From Hippopus hippopus (lineage: Eukaryota; Mollusca; Bivalvia; Cardiida; Cardiidae), in assembly GCA_946811185.2 (NCBI GenBank), contig OX328102.1:53421619-53485618 (forward strand): 64,000 bases of DNA. Direction: 5' to 3'. The position numbers and the translations under genes are program-made. Below, one piece after another: positions 41,301-49,880 of the stretch. The notes under the pieces were generated by a model. That model was not told where the DNA came from, ran no database searches, and saw only the letters and a list, made by a program, of their open reading frames with translations. How positions within the stretch are numbered: the stretch's first letter is position 1; every line of letters starts with the position of its first letter.

Positions 41301-44300
41301 TCTAAATGCAGATGGTTCACAAACAATTTAACATACCTAATTACTCTAAACTTTTGAAGAAGTCAACTTTTAAGTCTGATTGATATACAGCTGCATACAA
41401 AGCACAAAATGCCGACATATACTGATGGTTCATAAACACAACTAATAAAAAGCAACTTTAAACTTTTAACCCTTTACCACACAATGACGACTTCTAACGC
41501 CCCTGAAAGAGAAGACTTTTGAAAACATTGTGGGAAAAGGAGAAAATGCTGGTTACCAGCATTTTCTCCTTTTCCCACAATGTTTTCTACCCTATCAAAG
41601 AAAAATCATTTCATATGAGCCACAATGAAACTGTCATCTGCAATTGCTTTCAATTCGGACAGGTCTAACATTTTGTCGTGCAGTAAAGGGTTAAAGAAGT
41701 CACCTTTTAAATAGGAGCCCTTAAGTTTTTTTTTTTTTGAGTTGATAGAATTTATCTAGATTTACCCATAATTGGCGCATATATATACAGACAGAAAAAA
41801 AAACTTTTTTTTGTTTAGCCTCCATATCTTTGAAAAAAAGGTGGTGGCCGAAATAATAGGTTTTACCTTGTTGTATGTGTATCCAAAACGATAAGATGAA
41901 ATCCGACAAATTTAGATCTATTTACAGTACTGGTGAAGGAGTCAAAACTGTAGTAGTTTCGCCATATTTTTAATATTGAAATACATATGTTTTAAACCAG
42001 TGTTCCCTCAAGCTTTCTATTTCAAGCGTACACTTACCCCCTGAGCTGTGAATTTGGGGGTAAGATTCCATATTAGAGGGTATGACAGTAATGGTTCTCA
42101 ACAAAACGTAAAGCATTCCATATTGATGATTGGCAACAAAAAAGTGTGTTATATTAAGATATTTGTATAAATCTACTGCTTAAAGTCATTTAAAAGCTGA
42201 AAAGACGATCTGAAGTGACTCTGTCAATATGGGTAACAAGTAACTTCAAAACCTGTCATTTTTCACAAGAAAAGCAGATAATGGCCTTTTTGTCCATGCA
42301 TTTTCTTGCGTGAAGTCTGGGGTGTAACCAGAATTTGTTACGTGAATTTCAATTCTATAACGTGATTTACGCAATAATTTGCGCGAGTGGGAACACTGTT
42401 AAACATCATCTTACCCTTTTTAGCCCGAGAAAGAAGTAGCTTTCTAATACGAGTTAAGTCATAGAACAGAAGTGGATGGTATAGATCCAAGATCAGACAG
42501 CATGTTCTGTTTAGTCTGATGTCTATCTACACCATCCGACAACGCTTTGAAAATCGCCATCTTGCCATGAGTAGAGTAAATTAGAAAGACCATAAATGTA
42601 GATCTATATTACAAGCCATCTGTCTACAAGATGCCTGTAGGCCTGTCGAGGGTACACAAATGTTTGAAGTAAAACTTGGATAAGGGGTATGACGTAACGT
42701 GCAAATCATTCGAAGCGACAGGATTGTAACGCACCTGTTTAATTTACACGCTTAAACTGGTCTGCTCCAAGAAACTTGTATCTGGTAGCAGGTCGACCTC
42801 CAATCAATTCAAAGTGACCACGCAATAAGCCTATTTCATGCACGATTTACACAAGCTGATAGTGCCTTTTTGCATTTAGTAATATAGCTGTTTCAAGAAC
42901 ACCCCAGTCGTGTCACATGTTTTGTGTAGTCAGCATAAAAAAGTCCGGCTGTTTTCTAAAAGTAATTCCTTGCAGCCGACATAAAAAGGAATGCATTCGA
43001 AATGGATTATTGATAAATAAAGAAAAGAAAGAATGAGGTTTAGTATTCATTTTTCATAGTTGATATATTCATTGCTTATGGAGGGACAACATGCATGGTT
43101 ATAGTTTTTAGCTGTTTTGGCAGCCTGTGTAGATTAAGATTAGACTGAAGGCAAACTGTTTGGTCTGATCTTTGATCTAAATCCACACTATTCGCTTTGG
43201 TGTGAAGTTTTTAACAAAAACACCAGTTGGAATCATTTTGGTCTAATTTCATGACTTAAAATTACCGCTGAGTTAGTCAGCTCTCGAAGGATTCGTTTTC
43301 GTAACGATGAACATTGCCATGCAGAAATGAATATTATGCAGCCGATCATTAATGAAAACATATTTCAAAAAAATTACCTGTCAATTATTTTGGGAAATTT
43401 ACGTTACAGAATGTCCATATATTTAGAAAATTTGCTTTTGGAAGTGTCTCAGAGAAAGGATTAAAAATAAATTATTTTTGTAAATAATTTAACGTGTCCG
43501 AACTTTTAGGGCGTCCGAATACATTAGCGAATTGCGGTATTTTCTCTCTCTTTCTTGTCAGTGAAACTATCGAAACTATCGATATTTGAGGTAACTATCG
43601 GCGATAGTTATCGATTTTCAACTGAACAATCGATGCAGTAGCATCGACACGCTCGCCATTGCGATCCATCGATAGTCCGATGTATCGTTACAACCCTAAG
43701 TAAAAGACTGTTGAAGAATCTCAAGAAACTGAAATGTTGGCATCATTTTTATGTGTATACTTTTTTCTGTAAAAAAGGGTACCTCTGTACTTTTGTGTTC
43801 AAAGACAAATCCCATCATTTGTGTCACATTTGTCATCCACAAAGGTGTCCAATATGGAGTTTTTGTCTGGAAGAGTTAAGTCCTACAATATTTATGTTAT
43901 TTGTAGCCTTGGGCCCTACTTCTATACACATGTATTCAAGTCTATCATTTTGATATAAGGTGAAGAAAGATATTAACCAATCAGGTTTTTGTAACTTCAT
44001 AACTGATGTAGAATTTTTGGATAAACTGTAAGATTTCAAGTTTGATATTTTGTTAGATATTGTCAACAAAAACTTCCCTGAAATTGTAAGGCTTCGGTGG
44101 TATTTACTGATAGTAAATGTCCTCTTTGTTTATTATTGTCGGGGGGGGGGGGTCTATGCCTAGCCCAGGAGTTCAGCGTTTTAAACCCAGGTTTGCTGGT
44201 TTGATTCCTAGCCATGACTAAGTTGATTTTTAAAGGATCGGGGACAGTCACTGAGACAGCATTCATTCTTCTCCCACTGCTAAACATGAATATTGTTTCA

Positions 44301-44935
44301 ACAGTTTCTTTTGTGTGAAGGCCACCAGTAGTTTGGAAAGAATGTTGTACAAATTGTTGGTAAAAGAAACTCGGATAAGCATGGGTAGGTGCACTGACTT
44401 CTGTCACAAAACTGAAATAATACTGAAAAAGGCACTGAACACCAAACAATCAAAATGAGGGTCAATATTGACCCTGAAAATGTTGCTATAAGACAAAAGT
44501 TTGTTTCCCTGTCTCCTTGTACAGTTTACAACCAATTTAACTCAAACTTTACCAAAGCCTTCCTGCTGTGGGAAGTTGTGCACATGCAGTTTTAAGTGTG
44601 ATTGATTGACTCACAAGAGTTAGGGCCCTTTGATTTTTTCTCAGATCCAGTGACAAGGTAACAGGGTTTGTGGTGGAGTGTTTGTTGACCTTCAGCAATT
44701 CTAGTTTGATAACAGACTAGGACAGAAACCAGAAACCCCTTGCAATTAAACAAACATACAAGCAAACTAATGATTATATATTTTTATACAGGAGATGGAT
44801 CCTCAGATTGTCTGCTGGAAGGGAGCGGCCATTTTGGCTTGTTTAGATACAACCCAGGAACTCTGGATCAAAAAGAAGGAGTGGAGTCAGTTTGATGTAC
44901 GCATGTTAAGAGAGAGGGCACCATTTGTATGGTGA
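17297..44935 (+). CDS. ACTR8: Actin-related protein 8 (INO80 complex subunit), 13 coding exons
   Basis: ARP8 is a nuclear actin-fold protein that joins actin and ARP4 in the INO80 chromatin remodeller. Coding exons: 17297-17302, 17885-18055, 20127-20237, 23169-23273, 24386-24559, 25644-25754, 27413-27528, 34256-34407, 36021-36159, 37124-37221, 38356-38614, 39477-39640, 44792-44935 (TGA). All introns are GT-AG and phases match. The product is about 582 residues, against 624 in human as I recall. Recognised segments: VVIHPGSLNLRIGRASD (first phosphate-loop region, exon 2), HWPMHRGHLN (exon 5), CIVDVGDQKTS (second phosphate loop, exon 7), GDPRDPHDEFYL (exon 10), VVVGGGLNFEGAQ (adenosine motif, exon 12) and MLRERAPFVW at the C-terminus. 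Exon 11 encodes a lysine- and glutamate-rich insert typical of the variable ARP8 region. Exon 8 has one base too many. Introns are packed with repeats; a mariner sits in intron 7 and a minisatellite in intron 8. Confidence 0.93.
18514..19046. repeat. Two MITE-A copies in ACTR8 intron 2
   Basis: The copy at 18514-18737 is in reverse orientation with an intact hairpin. The copy at about 18745-19046 is a composite: reverse-type left part, a hairpin with ACCAGTATTTTCTCC, then a forward-type right part ending TTTGGTAAAGGGTTA. Confidence 0.65.
19532..19760. repeat. MITE-A copy
   Basis: Starts TTAACCCTTTACCAAACAAG and ends GGAAAGGTTTAA. The central hairpin has lost the GCTGGTAACC core. A more degenerate relative precedes it at about 19201-19390. 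Confidence 0.65.
19846..20115. repeat. MITE-B copy (family description)
   Basis: Third foldback family, about 250 bp. The ends are GTTCTGTGAAAAGGGG and CCCCTTTTGACA-type inverted repeats (other copies: GCTCTGTGAAAAG and CTTTTCACAGAGC). The centre is a hairpin such as CAGGTCAGCCTGC facing GCAGGCTGACCTG. Conserved internal words are AATGCATC, CATGATTCAG and TTGACAAAATGGAC. It is non-coding. This copy ends just before ACTR8 exon 3. Confidence 0.65.
20570..22604. repeat. MITE-A copy split by a tandem-repeat element
   Basis: The left half of a MITE-A copy (20570-20680, ending GCATTTTCTCCTTTT) and its right half (about 22488-22604, CCACAATGTTTTCTACC onward) flank the tandem-repeat element of 20681-22487. 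The element therefore inserted into the hairpin centre of an existing copy. Confidence 0.7.
20681..22487. repeat. Tandem-repeat element, 156-bp then 162-bp units
   Basis: Starts ATACGCTCGTCGAAGACGGG and ends TGGGACGGGCGTATC, an imperfect inverted terminal repeat. Inside are units anchored on GTCCGGAGCATA. They start near 20751, 20907, 21062, 21218 and 21374 (period 155-156), then 21536, 21698, 21860, 22022, 22184 and 22346 (period 162). Both periods are essentially multiples of three, so the minus strand stays open for 292 codons without being a gene. The two unit types share the GTCCGGAGCATA start but differ afterwards. Confidence 0.85.
22609..22835. repeat. MITE-A copy
   Basis: Full-length, with TTAACCCTTTAC and GGTAAAGAGTTAA ends and an intact central hairpin. 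Confidence 0.8.
23696..23895. repeat. Degenerate MITE-A copy
   Basis: Reverse-oriented remnant starting CTTTACCAGAAGATAAGATT and ending GGGATGATTTGTTAAAAGG. The hairpin is lost. Confidence 0.4.
25009..25240. repeat. Degenerate MITE-A copy
   Basis: Reverse orientation. CAGACTTGTTCAGACTGAG matches the inner right half, and the end GAATTGTTTGGTAAAGGGT matches the left terminus. The hairpin is partly eroded. Confidence 0.5.
25877..26391. repeat. Two MITE-A copies in ACTR8 intron 6
   Basis: Copies at 25877-26103 and 26169-26391 are both forward, with intact central hairpins. A 40-bp fragment of a reverse copy precedes them at 25761-25800, directly after exon 6. Confidence 0.75.
26519..27070. repeat. 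Two degenerate MITE-A copies
   Basis: 26519-26745 is reverse-oriented and 26878-27070 forward and truncated at its right end. Both retain the AAACATTGTGG and GGAGAAAATG arms. Confidence 0.55.
27169..27397. repeat. MITE-A copy abutting the ACTR8 exon 7 acceptor
   Basis: Full-length reverse copy ending GTGTGGTAAAGGGTTAA. Only 15 bp separate it from exon 7, so the polypyrimidine tract (CTGTTTTACTTTCAG) starts directly at the repeat edge. The branch site may lie within the element. Confidence 0.8.
27549..28871 (+). mobile_element. mariner-type DNA transposon in ACTR8 intron 7
   Basis: A 1323-bp element flanked by TA at 27547-27548 and 28872-28873. The inverted ends are TGAGGCATGTTCGATATG and the complement CGAGGGTTGTTCGATATG, with identity continuing into TAATGTGTATTG. 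Size, TA target and the transposase type fit Tc1/mariner. The mismatches between the two ends (TGAGGCATG versus CGAGGGTTG) and the broken transposase indicate a dead copy. Confidence 0.9.
27731..28797 (+). pseudogene. mariner transposase remnant (frameshifted)
   Basis: Starts with ATG at 27731 and ends TAA at 28795-28797. Frame breaks occur near 27832 (short of a base in the G run) and between about 28440 and 28485, where two small deletions and stop codons interrupt. Visible parts: a helix-turn-helix region (YTIHDIANAVGISLSRVH), the TGDETWVHFF motif with catalytic Asp at 28219, a second Asp at 28499 and PPYSPDLAPCDFFLFP with the third Asp at 28604. The spacing between the second and third Asp is 34 residues (DD34D), the mariner signature. 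The catalytic residues survive, but no full-length protein can be made. Confidence 0.85.
29200..29355. repeat. MITE-A fragment left of the 3-kb repeat element
   Basis: Degenerate forward copy (GAGAACACTGTGGAAAGAGGAG, then TTTCTACCCTTTCAAAGACA), cut at its right side by the element starting near 29350. A nearby segment, 29040-29100, resembles MITE-C. Confidence 0.4.
29350..32396. repeat. 3-kb tandem-repeat element
   Basis: Left end AACTCACCTGAGCACAACG and right end TTCAGGTGAGCGATCC are inverted at the ACCTGA/TCAGGTGA core. The body is an array of two alternating modules. One is anchored on GTGTCAACAATTCTTTAAAC and GGTTGCCATGGCAACC, the other on CAGATTTTGAAATAATTTC and GATCCGTCGAAAAACATGG. Module starts near 29921, 30403, 30896 and 31221 give spacings of 482, 493 and 325 bp. 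G-runs up to a dozen bases follow each CATGGCCGTGG. The frames here (for example 30318-30620) are artefacts of the array. It is located in ACTR8 intron 7. Confidence 0.7.
32397..33482. other. ACTR8 intron 7, unassigned sequence
   Basis: AT-rich. A pair of complementary segments, TGGTTTAACGTTCAATAAACC near 32910 and the related TGTGGTTTATTGAACGATAG near 33005, suggests a small foldback. No exon was seen. Confidence 0.35.
33483..33905. repeat. Two adjacent MITE-A copies
   Basis: 33483-33708 is full-length with an intact hairpin. 33706-33905 shares the junction TTAA and is diverged, with a variant hairpin (AAGCAAATGCTGGTAATTAACATTTGCTT). Confidence 0.65.
33966..34200. repeat. MITE-B copy just upstream of ACTR8 exon 8
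   Basis: Starts GAGCCATGCTCTGTGAAAAG. The hairpin is ACCCAGGTCAACC facing GGCTGGCCTGGGT. It ends about 55 bp before exon 8. Confidence 0.65.
34256..34407 (+). CDS. ACTR8: ACTR8 exon 8 with apparent one-base insertion
   Basis: Acceptor GAAATAG, donor GTGAGT. Homology to ARP8 is clear before position 34380 (IGGSDITRMFLELLNRLGF) and after it in the next frame (EKLCHLDH). The switch falls in a run of four A at 34380-34383 where three would keep the frame. As written, translation meets a stop at the exon 9 junction. A homopolymer sequencing error is the simplest explanation, since all other exons are intact. A real null allele cannot be excluded. Confidence 0.85.
34440..34770 (+). repeat. tRNA-derived SINE, type 2
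   Basis: A head-like region (box B-like GGTCGCTAGTTCTATC) is followed by a body with GAAAGAATGTTGTGCAAAGTAC and GGTGCACTGGTTC. The tail is GAAATGATATTGAAAATAGCGCTTAACAAC, then (CAAA)n. It is homologous to 44130-44455 and to the host copy at 50200-50775. Confidence 0.6.
35073..35296. repeat. MITE-A copy
   Basis: Full-length forward copy with an intact hairpin, ending 15 bp before the minisatellite. Confidence 0.75.
35311..35985. repeat. 21-bp minisatellite in ACTR8 intron 8
   Basis: About 30 copies of a unit close to CTATGGTCAGTGAATACTGTA, with variants at the ATACTGTAC part (AAACTATAT, TTCTGCAC). The 21-bp period makes the plus-strand frames open together, giving MVSEYCT- and LWSVNTA-type repeats. 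There is no sign of coding selection. It ends 35 bp before exon 9, so length changes could affect the acceptor region. Confidence 0.95.
36464..36690. repeat. MITE-A copy
   Basis: Full-length reverse copy with an intact hairpin, in ACTR8 intron 9. Confidence 0.75.
37263..37490. repeat. Degenerate MITE-A copy
   Basis: Reverse-oriented remnant directly after exon 10. AGGAGAATGCCAGTCACCAGC marks the old hairpin. Confidence 0.4.
37600..38060. repeat. Two MITE-B copies
   Basis: 37600-37795 is a truncated copy (TGACATGGGTCAAAACTTTT onward). 37801-38060 is full-length, with GGCCATGCTCATGCAAAAG and CCCTTTTCACAGAGCATGGC ends and the hairpin GTCAGCCTGCGCAGAC facing TGCGCAGGCTGACC. Confidence 0.7.
38690..38862 (+). 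repeat. tRNA-derived SINE, type 1 (short copy)
   Basis: The head GGTAGCTCAGTGGTTAGCGC (box A) and GGTGGTTGTGAGTTCAAC (box B-like) are followed directly by the body end AAGAAACACATGACATG and tail CAGCATTAAATGCCAATA. The middle body section is deleted relative to the copy at 40549-40795. Confidence 0.7.
38868..39385. repeat. Two degenerate MITE-A copies
   Basis: 38868-39060 lacks the right arm of its hairpin. 39170-39385 keeps both arms but with ATAATGGTAATTAGCATT at the centre. Confidence 0.5.
39733..40795 (+). repeat. tRNA-derived SINE, type 1, interrupted
   Basis: The SINE begins near 39733 (ACAGTAGCTCAGTAGTTAG), is interrupted at 39752-40548, and resumes at 40549 (GTGGTTAGTGTATCTGAC). It then continues through GACCTGGTGGTTGTGAG, CGCCTCTCACCTCGG and GCCAGGAAACACATG to the tail ATTAAACTCCAATCC. 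Confidence 0.7.
39752..40548. mobile_element. hAT-like non-autonomous element inside a SINE
   Basis: A 797-bp insert with ends TAGTGGTGAAAC and GTTTCACCCCTA (inverted repeats of the hAT TAGGGGTG type). It is flanked by GTAGTTAG (39744-39751) and GTGGTTAG (40549-40556), an 8-bp duplication with one difference. It contains poly-A near 40250 and a GTATTGCAATAC palindrome cluster at 40470-40530. There is no transposase. Confidence 0.7.
40796..41466. other. ACTR8 intron 12, unassigned sequence
   Basis: 41030-41140 holds an imperfect array of ACTATTGCAATA-type palindromes, similar in style to the hAT-like core at 40470-40530. Nothing coding was seen. Confidence 0.35.
41467..41693. repeat. MITE-A copy
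   Basis: Full-length forward copy with an intact hairpin (GCTGGTTACCAGC). Confidence 0.75.
41694..44129. other. ACTR8 intron 12, unassigned sequence
   Basis: 42395-42560 is a MITE-C copy and 43110-43200 a MITE-C fragment. 43560-43690 is rich in ATCGAT and CGATAG, probably the end of another hAT-like element (it closes TGTATCGTTACAACCCTA). A MITE-A-like scrap lies near 43860. No exon was seen. Confidence 0.35.
44130..44455 (+). repeat. tRNA-derived SINE, type 2
   Basis: Box B-like GGTTTGATTCCTAGCC is followed by the type-2 body (GAAAGAATGTTGTACAAATTG, GGTAGGTGCACTGAC) and tail GAAAAAGGCACTGAACACCAAACAAT. It is preceded by a G10 run. Confidence 0.6.
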
Positions 44936-45327
44936 TAAGCAGAATTAAACAAGCATACAGACTTGGTTATATCTCTACAGGACCACAAAAAGTTTAGATT
45001 TGTCCAAATTTCAAGCGTTTGCAGATGACATAGTGAATCTGGCTGAAATGATGGATTGGCATTTGTCTGTGAAAGAGTAGAAAGTATTTTGGAAAAAGGA
45101 GAAACTGCTGGTTACTAGCATTTTTTTCCTTTTGCCAGCATGTTTTCAAAGAGCCTTTTCCTTAGAGCCAGTCAGAAGCTCAATCAGTAACACACTAGGC
45201 TACAAACAAGGGGCTGGCTGGCTGGCTGGTTTGATTTCCTGCTCTGCTAAAGTTTGTCCTAGGCTTTATGATAATCAGTGCTACAGGGGGTTGTCAGGTA
45301 CAGGATAAATGAAACAGTATACAGATT
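44936..45327. other. ACTR8 3' flank
   Basis: A degenerate reverse MITE-A copy occupies about 44985-45175. 45170-45310 looks like a decayed tRNA-derived repeat (AGCTCAATCAGTAACAC, then GGTTTGATTTCC, with a GGCT microsatellite). No poly(A) signal could be assigned to ACTR8 with confidence. Confidence 0.35.
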
Positions 45328-45560
45328 AAACCCTTACCCCTTAACTTGCTTAATAAGTTAAAGGAAACTTTCCAGCCTATAGTGAAAAACTCAGTTATTA
45401 TTATTATTATTATTTTTTTTTTTTTGAAAATATCTCCTTATCAGACAGTGTAGATTTAAGATCAGACTGCACAGTCTGTGCAGTCTGATCTTGATCTACA
45501 CTGTCAACAAAACGTCTTTTAGTGGCACTTAGTAGCCTAAAAGTTAGTTCATTGCCTCCC
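45328..45560. repeat. MITE-C copy with long hairpin
   Basis: Starts AACCCTTACCCCTTAACTTG. A hairpin of AGATCAGACTGCACAG facing CTGTGCAGTCTGATCT lies at 45452-45490. An (ATT)n run lies at 45395-45415. Confidence 0.65.
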
Positions 45561-45928
45561 AGATGACTGTGTTGTAGTAGACAGCTGTCATAAATACTGT
45601 CTCCAAAAACATTCTCTGTATATGATAGATGCACAGTACAGTTTATCCATTAGAAAGATGTGTAGACCATAGAGAAGTTGGTTTCCTAAAGTTTCAGTTT
45701 CACAGTTTATATTTATTTCTGTATGCAGCAGGCATGTTTTCAAGCAGTGAAAGTTTGTTTAATTTACACTGGTTTCCGAATTGTCGCATATTGAACATAG
45801 CCAATATGGGTACCTCGGTAATGTTGGACATTTAAAAGTAAATGTATTTGACATTTATATTTAATTATCTCACTTGCTAATAGCTGTTATTCATACCTAA
45901 GTATTAGGTATTTACTTTAGGATATCTA

Positions 45929-46146
45929 TTAAGGATAGGGCACCCTAATGGGATTTGTGTAACATTGCCATTCATCGCCAAAATCGTACAGATTCAGCTA
46001 AGACAAGGGTAATCCGTAATCGATGCAGGGAACCAGTGTGTATTGGCCATTCGATTACGGATATCAGAGTCTTAGCCAAATCTGTACGTTTTTTCGGTGA
46101 TGAAAGGCGATGTTACAAGAATCCCATTAGGGTGCCCTGTCCTTAA
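45929..46146. repeat. 218-bp MITE with long inverted ends
   Basis: TTAAGGATAGGGCACCCTAA at the left and TTAGGGTGCCCTGTCCTTAA at the right. Complementarity continues inward (GGGATT-TGTGTAACATTGCC against GGCGATGTTACAAGAATCCC; ACAGATTCAGCTAAGAC against its partner). There is no coding frame, and it is a single copy in the window. Confidence 0.85.
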
Positions 46147-46382
46147 GTTATTATAGTGAACTATGTGTTTATATTACCGTGGTATCTGTATTGGCTATGT
46201 TGGCTTTGCAATGATTCAGGAACCTGTGTAAATTGAATGAATTTCCCTTGCTTGAAATATGACTGTTGCGAAAACTTAGAAAATTTAAGATATACCGAAA
46301 TAAATGTAAATTGTGAAACTGAAACTTTGGGAAACTGAGTGCCTATGGTGTAGACCACTGTGAATAAATGAAGGAAGTAAGT

Positions 46383-46605
46383 CTTTACCATACAAAAAAA
46401 TTTCACACTTGTCCAAATTGAAAGCATTTGCAGATGACAATATAAATGTGGCTCAAATAATGGAATTTGGCTATGACAGAGCAAAAAATACTATGGGAAA
46501 AGGAGAAAACACTGATTACCAGCATTTTCTCCCTTTCCCACAATGTTTTCATAAGGCTTCTGTCTCAGGGTTGTTTAAACTTGGGATTGTGTGGTAAAGA
46601 GTTAA
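46383..46605. repeat. MITE-A copy
   Basis: Reverse copy with a slightly diverged hairpin (AACACTGATTACCAGC), ending GTGTGGTAAAGAGTTAA. Confidence 0.65.
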
Positions 46606-46814
46606 TCTATCAAATCACATGAAGAAACTTTAATTTTGCACTTGTAAAAATTACATAGTGTTATTAAATTGGAAACTTTCTCCATTTGTTGTTATGTTTT
46701 CAACTGTCAGACAGTTGTAATTGAGCATGCTGTAGAAGTGTTTCTGTGGCTGTGAAGTCTCATAGTTTTCTTGTTTGATAATGGTAATGAGATAATGGAT
46801 TAACTTACTATATG

Positions 46815-47390
46815 AGCCACACTTTCTGAAATGGGGGCTAAATGCATTTGGCAAAAGCATCACCCATGTCAGCCTGCACAGCCTATGCAGGCTGACATGG
46901 GCCAAAACCTTTTGCTTTCCTGCATGTCAAAGGACCATTCTACCTTATGAATCACTTGGTTGTTAGACAAATGGGTTTTATGGATCAGTAATTATGTGTT
47001 GACTTGCTTAGTATAATGCATCACAGAGATGCATTAAGCCCCCTTTTGCCAGAACATGGATCATTAAATTATGAATATCTCCATTCCATAGAAATACTGC
47101 AAGGTACAACAAAAAAACATGGGGAAAAAAAACTTGGTTTTATGAAAATTATCCATTTTTCTCAACTCTTTACCAAATGACGAAATTTTGGACTAGACCT
47201 TATTGAAAGTGTTTGCAGACTATGAAATAAATTTTGCTCAAAAGATGATTTTTGTCTTTCATAGGGTCGAAAACCTTATGGGAAGAGGAGAAAATGCTGT
47301 TACAAGCATTTTCTCCTTTTCCCATAACGTTTTCAAAAGCCTTATCCTTCAAGGTCATTAAAACTTGGGATGGTGTGATAAAAGGTAAAA
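46815..47390. repeat. MITE-B copy followed by MITE-A copy
   Basis: 46815-47060 is MITE-B, with hairpin CATGTCAGCCTGCACAG facing TATGCAGGCTGACATG and end CCCCCTTTTGCCAGAACATGG. 47164-47390 is a reverse MITE-A copy. Confidence 0.6.
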
Positions 47391-47622
47391 AAGTAAACCA
47401 CAGCAGAAAGGTTTAAATTGATATACATGTAGTATTTTTGTAGAATCTAACATGATGGCTTTTGCAAGCTGATTAACTTTTTCTAGCATTATTTCACAAT
47501 TTTTGTAATTTCATAAGCTGAGAAATGTACATGTATTAAATCACCAAATAATACCTCAAAAGAGTCACAGCTTATAACATGAGAAATAAAACGTCATTCC
47601 ATGAAAACATTGCAACATTTTA

Positions 47623-47811
47623 TCAAGCCGTCAGCCCCTTTTTTATGAGACCAATCCCATCAGGGTTCTTGTTACAACAGCCGTAGAGTTCAAATCTCAG
47701 CCCAATGACGGGTGTAAATGTCCAGGGGTGTATTCGGACACACAGGGCTCTGAAGGTGGGTTCAAAGAAATTCCAGTGATCAGTAGAGGGATCTGTGTTT
47801 CCAGGAAATAT
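47623..47811 (-). CDS. Terminal exon of a discoidin (F5/8 type C) domain protein
   Basis: Minus-strand exon with acceptor TTATCTTTCCTTTGCAG directly before 47811 and stop TGA at 47625-47623. The 62 codons read as the C-terminal end of a discoidin domain: FPGNTD, NFFEPTFRALCVRIHP (the arginine-rich edge strand) and IGLRFELYGC, the conserved closing strand with its disulfide cysteine. A short tail of 18 residues follows. Such domains bind carbohydrate or lipid on secreted or surface proteins. Upstream exons must lie to the right (greater than 47812); I could not place them, and several kb of repeats and the virus-like element lie that way. Partial gene, convergent with ACTR8. Confidence 0.65.
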   Translation of the reverse strand: MFPGNTDPSTDHWNFFEPTFRALCVRIHPWTFTPVIGLRFELYGCCNKNPDGIGLIKKGLTA

Positions 47812-48018
47812 CTGCAAAGGAAAGATAATCTGCATATGAAGGACAGTACTTTGATCCAACTCTTCAAAATTAAGTCTCTACACACACAGGTCAAACCTGT
47901 ACCAGTAGGAACCATCAAAGGGAAGTAAGACAACTGGTCTCTTAGAACAGGTGGTTGATAAATGCTAGATCAAGTAGAAAGTTTATTCAAGAAAAGGTCT
48001 ATGATCAAAACTTGTCCT

Positions 48019-49050
48019 GTAACCCTTTACCAAACAATCCCTGTATCTAACAAATTTGAAAAAGAAGCTCATTGAAAACATTATGGGAAAAGGAGAAATT
48101 ACCGGTAACCAGTAAATGCTCTCAATTTGAACAACTCTTACATTTTGTCATCCGGTAATGTGTTACAACAGTAAGTTACATAACCTTGTGCCATGTAGAC
48201 CTGACTTATAACAACCTAGAGAAAGATAGCTTTTGAAAGCATTTTGGGAAAAGGAGATAATATTGGTAACCAGCATTTTTTCCCATTTCCAACAAAGTTT
48301 TTTACTATTTTACAGAAAATGTCAATCCTTTGAGTCATATTGAAATTGTTGTCTGCAAAGGTTTACACTTGCTTGGGTCTAAAATTGTTGTAAAGTCACA
48401 CAACAAAGTTTTACTTTTGTGTTTTTCAAAAGCATTTACAGAGAAGAAAATAAGTCTTCACAACACAATAAAAATGTAGACCTGTCCAAATTGAAAGTAT
48501 TTGCAGGCAACAGCTCAAGTTTTGCTCAATTGATGGAATTTGTCTTAGGTAGGGTAGAAAACATTGTACAAAAAGGAGAAAATGCTGTTTAATCAGCATT
48601 TTCTCCTTTTTCTACAATGTTTTCTAAATGTGCCTTTCTCAAGGTTGTTTAAACTTGGGATTTTGTGGTAAAGGGTTGATCGAGTGTCCGATGACAGGAT
48701 TTGATTTTCAAAGGCTTGAAAACATAGTTGGGAAAGATGACAATAATGGTAACCAGCATTTTCTCCTTTTCCCACAATGTTTTCAAAAGCCTCCGTCCAT
48801 GAGGGTCTTAAAACCCAAGATTGTTTGGTAACAGTTTTATACAGCCAGTCTTAACCCTTTACAAAACAACAAAATGTTAGACTTGCCTACATTGAAAGCA
48901 TTTGCAGACGACAAAATAAGTGTGGCTCAAAAATAGAAATTTGCTTTTAGGAGAATAGAAAAAAACAAAGTGGAACAAGGAGAAAATGCTGGGTTCCAGG
49001 CTTATGTTTCAAGGTCATTAAAACCTCTGGATTGTGTGGTGAAGGGTTAA
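48019..49050. repeat. Cluster of five MITE-A copies
   Basis: Approximate pieces: 48019-48165 (central part deleted), 48170-48400 (degenerate), 48455-48680 (reverse, hairpin core reduced to GCTGTTTAATCAGC), 48690-48835 (half copy) and 48851-49050 (reverse, hairpin arm lost). Repeated insertion of the same family into itself is evident. Confidence 0.6.
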
Positions 49051-49789
49051 AGACAGGTACAACTGTAAAATGAAATCTTTTGAACTTTTACAGCACGCTT
49101 ACTAGTATAGTTACCTATTCAACCTGTGTAAATCGAAGACCAAACTGCACATATGTTTGCACTTTGAAAAAAATTCTGCACTAAAAAAAAAAAAATTAGT
49201 GTATTTTTTCCGACTGAAAATGCAAATTGTGTTTAATTTGTTCTTATTAGGTTATTTTTCTCCACTGAAAATGTGTGATGGGTTTTACTTGCTGCTTTAA
49301 GAGGCAAGTTTTTATCAGACAACAATATTTTAGACTGGGCCAAACGTTAAGAATTTGCAGACAACAAGTATAATGTGGTAGCTGTCTTTCACACGGTGAG
49401 TGCTGTCTTTGAAAGGGTAGATCTAGAGAAAAATCTTGGAAATTTCTTTTCCAGGATATTTTTTACCCTTTACTGCACTATCCCAAGTTTAAACAAGTAA
49501 TTTCATTGAAATAATATCCCCTGATGAAAAAGACCTTTTTTGATACAAACATATAAGAGGTATTGTGTTTTGTATGTACTTGGGGACTTTTTGTTATTGG
49601 TCCATAATGAAATTATATTTAGCCCCCTTTTACCATGACACAGCATCTCATTAAAAATACAAAAAAAATGTCTGTGGCTTAAAAAAAAGATTGTTTGTGG
49701 CTTATGATAAACAATATAAATACGAAGTGTCATAGAATTTAATCCAGTGGTTAAGGAGATATTGGTCAATGATGGAGGGTCCCTATAAA

Positions 49790-49880
49790 GTAAGAAACGG
49801 AATCGAAACGAGACGGAACGAAACGAAACGGAATAAAACGAGAACGAAACGAAATAGAACGAAATGAGATGAAATCTAGT
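49790..49880. repeat. GAAAC-rich purine repeat
   Basis: Imperfect GAAACG/GGAACG tandem pentamers and hexamers. The minus strand reads a meaningless SFYSVSFRSVSF peptide. Confidence 0.8.
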
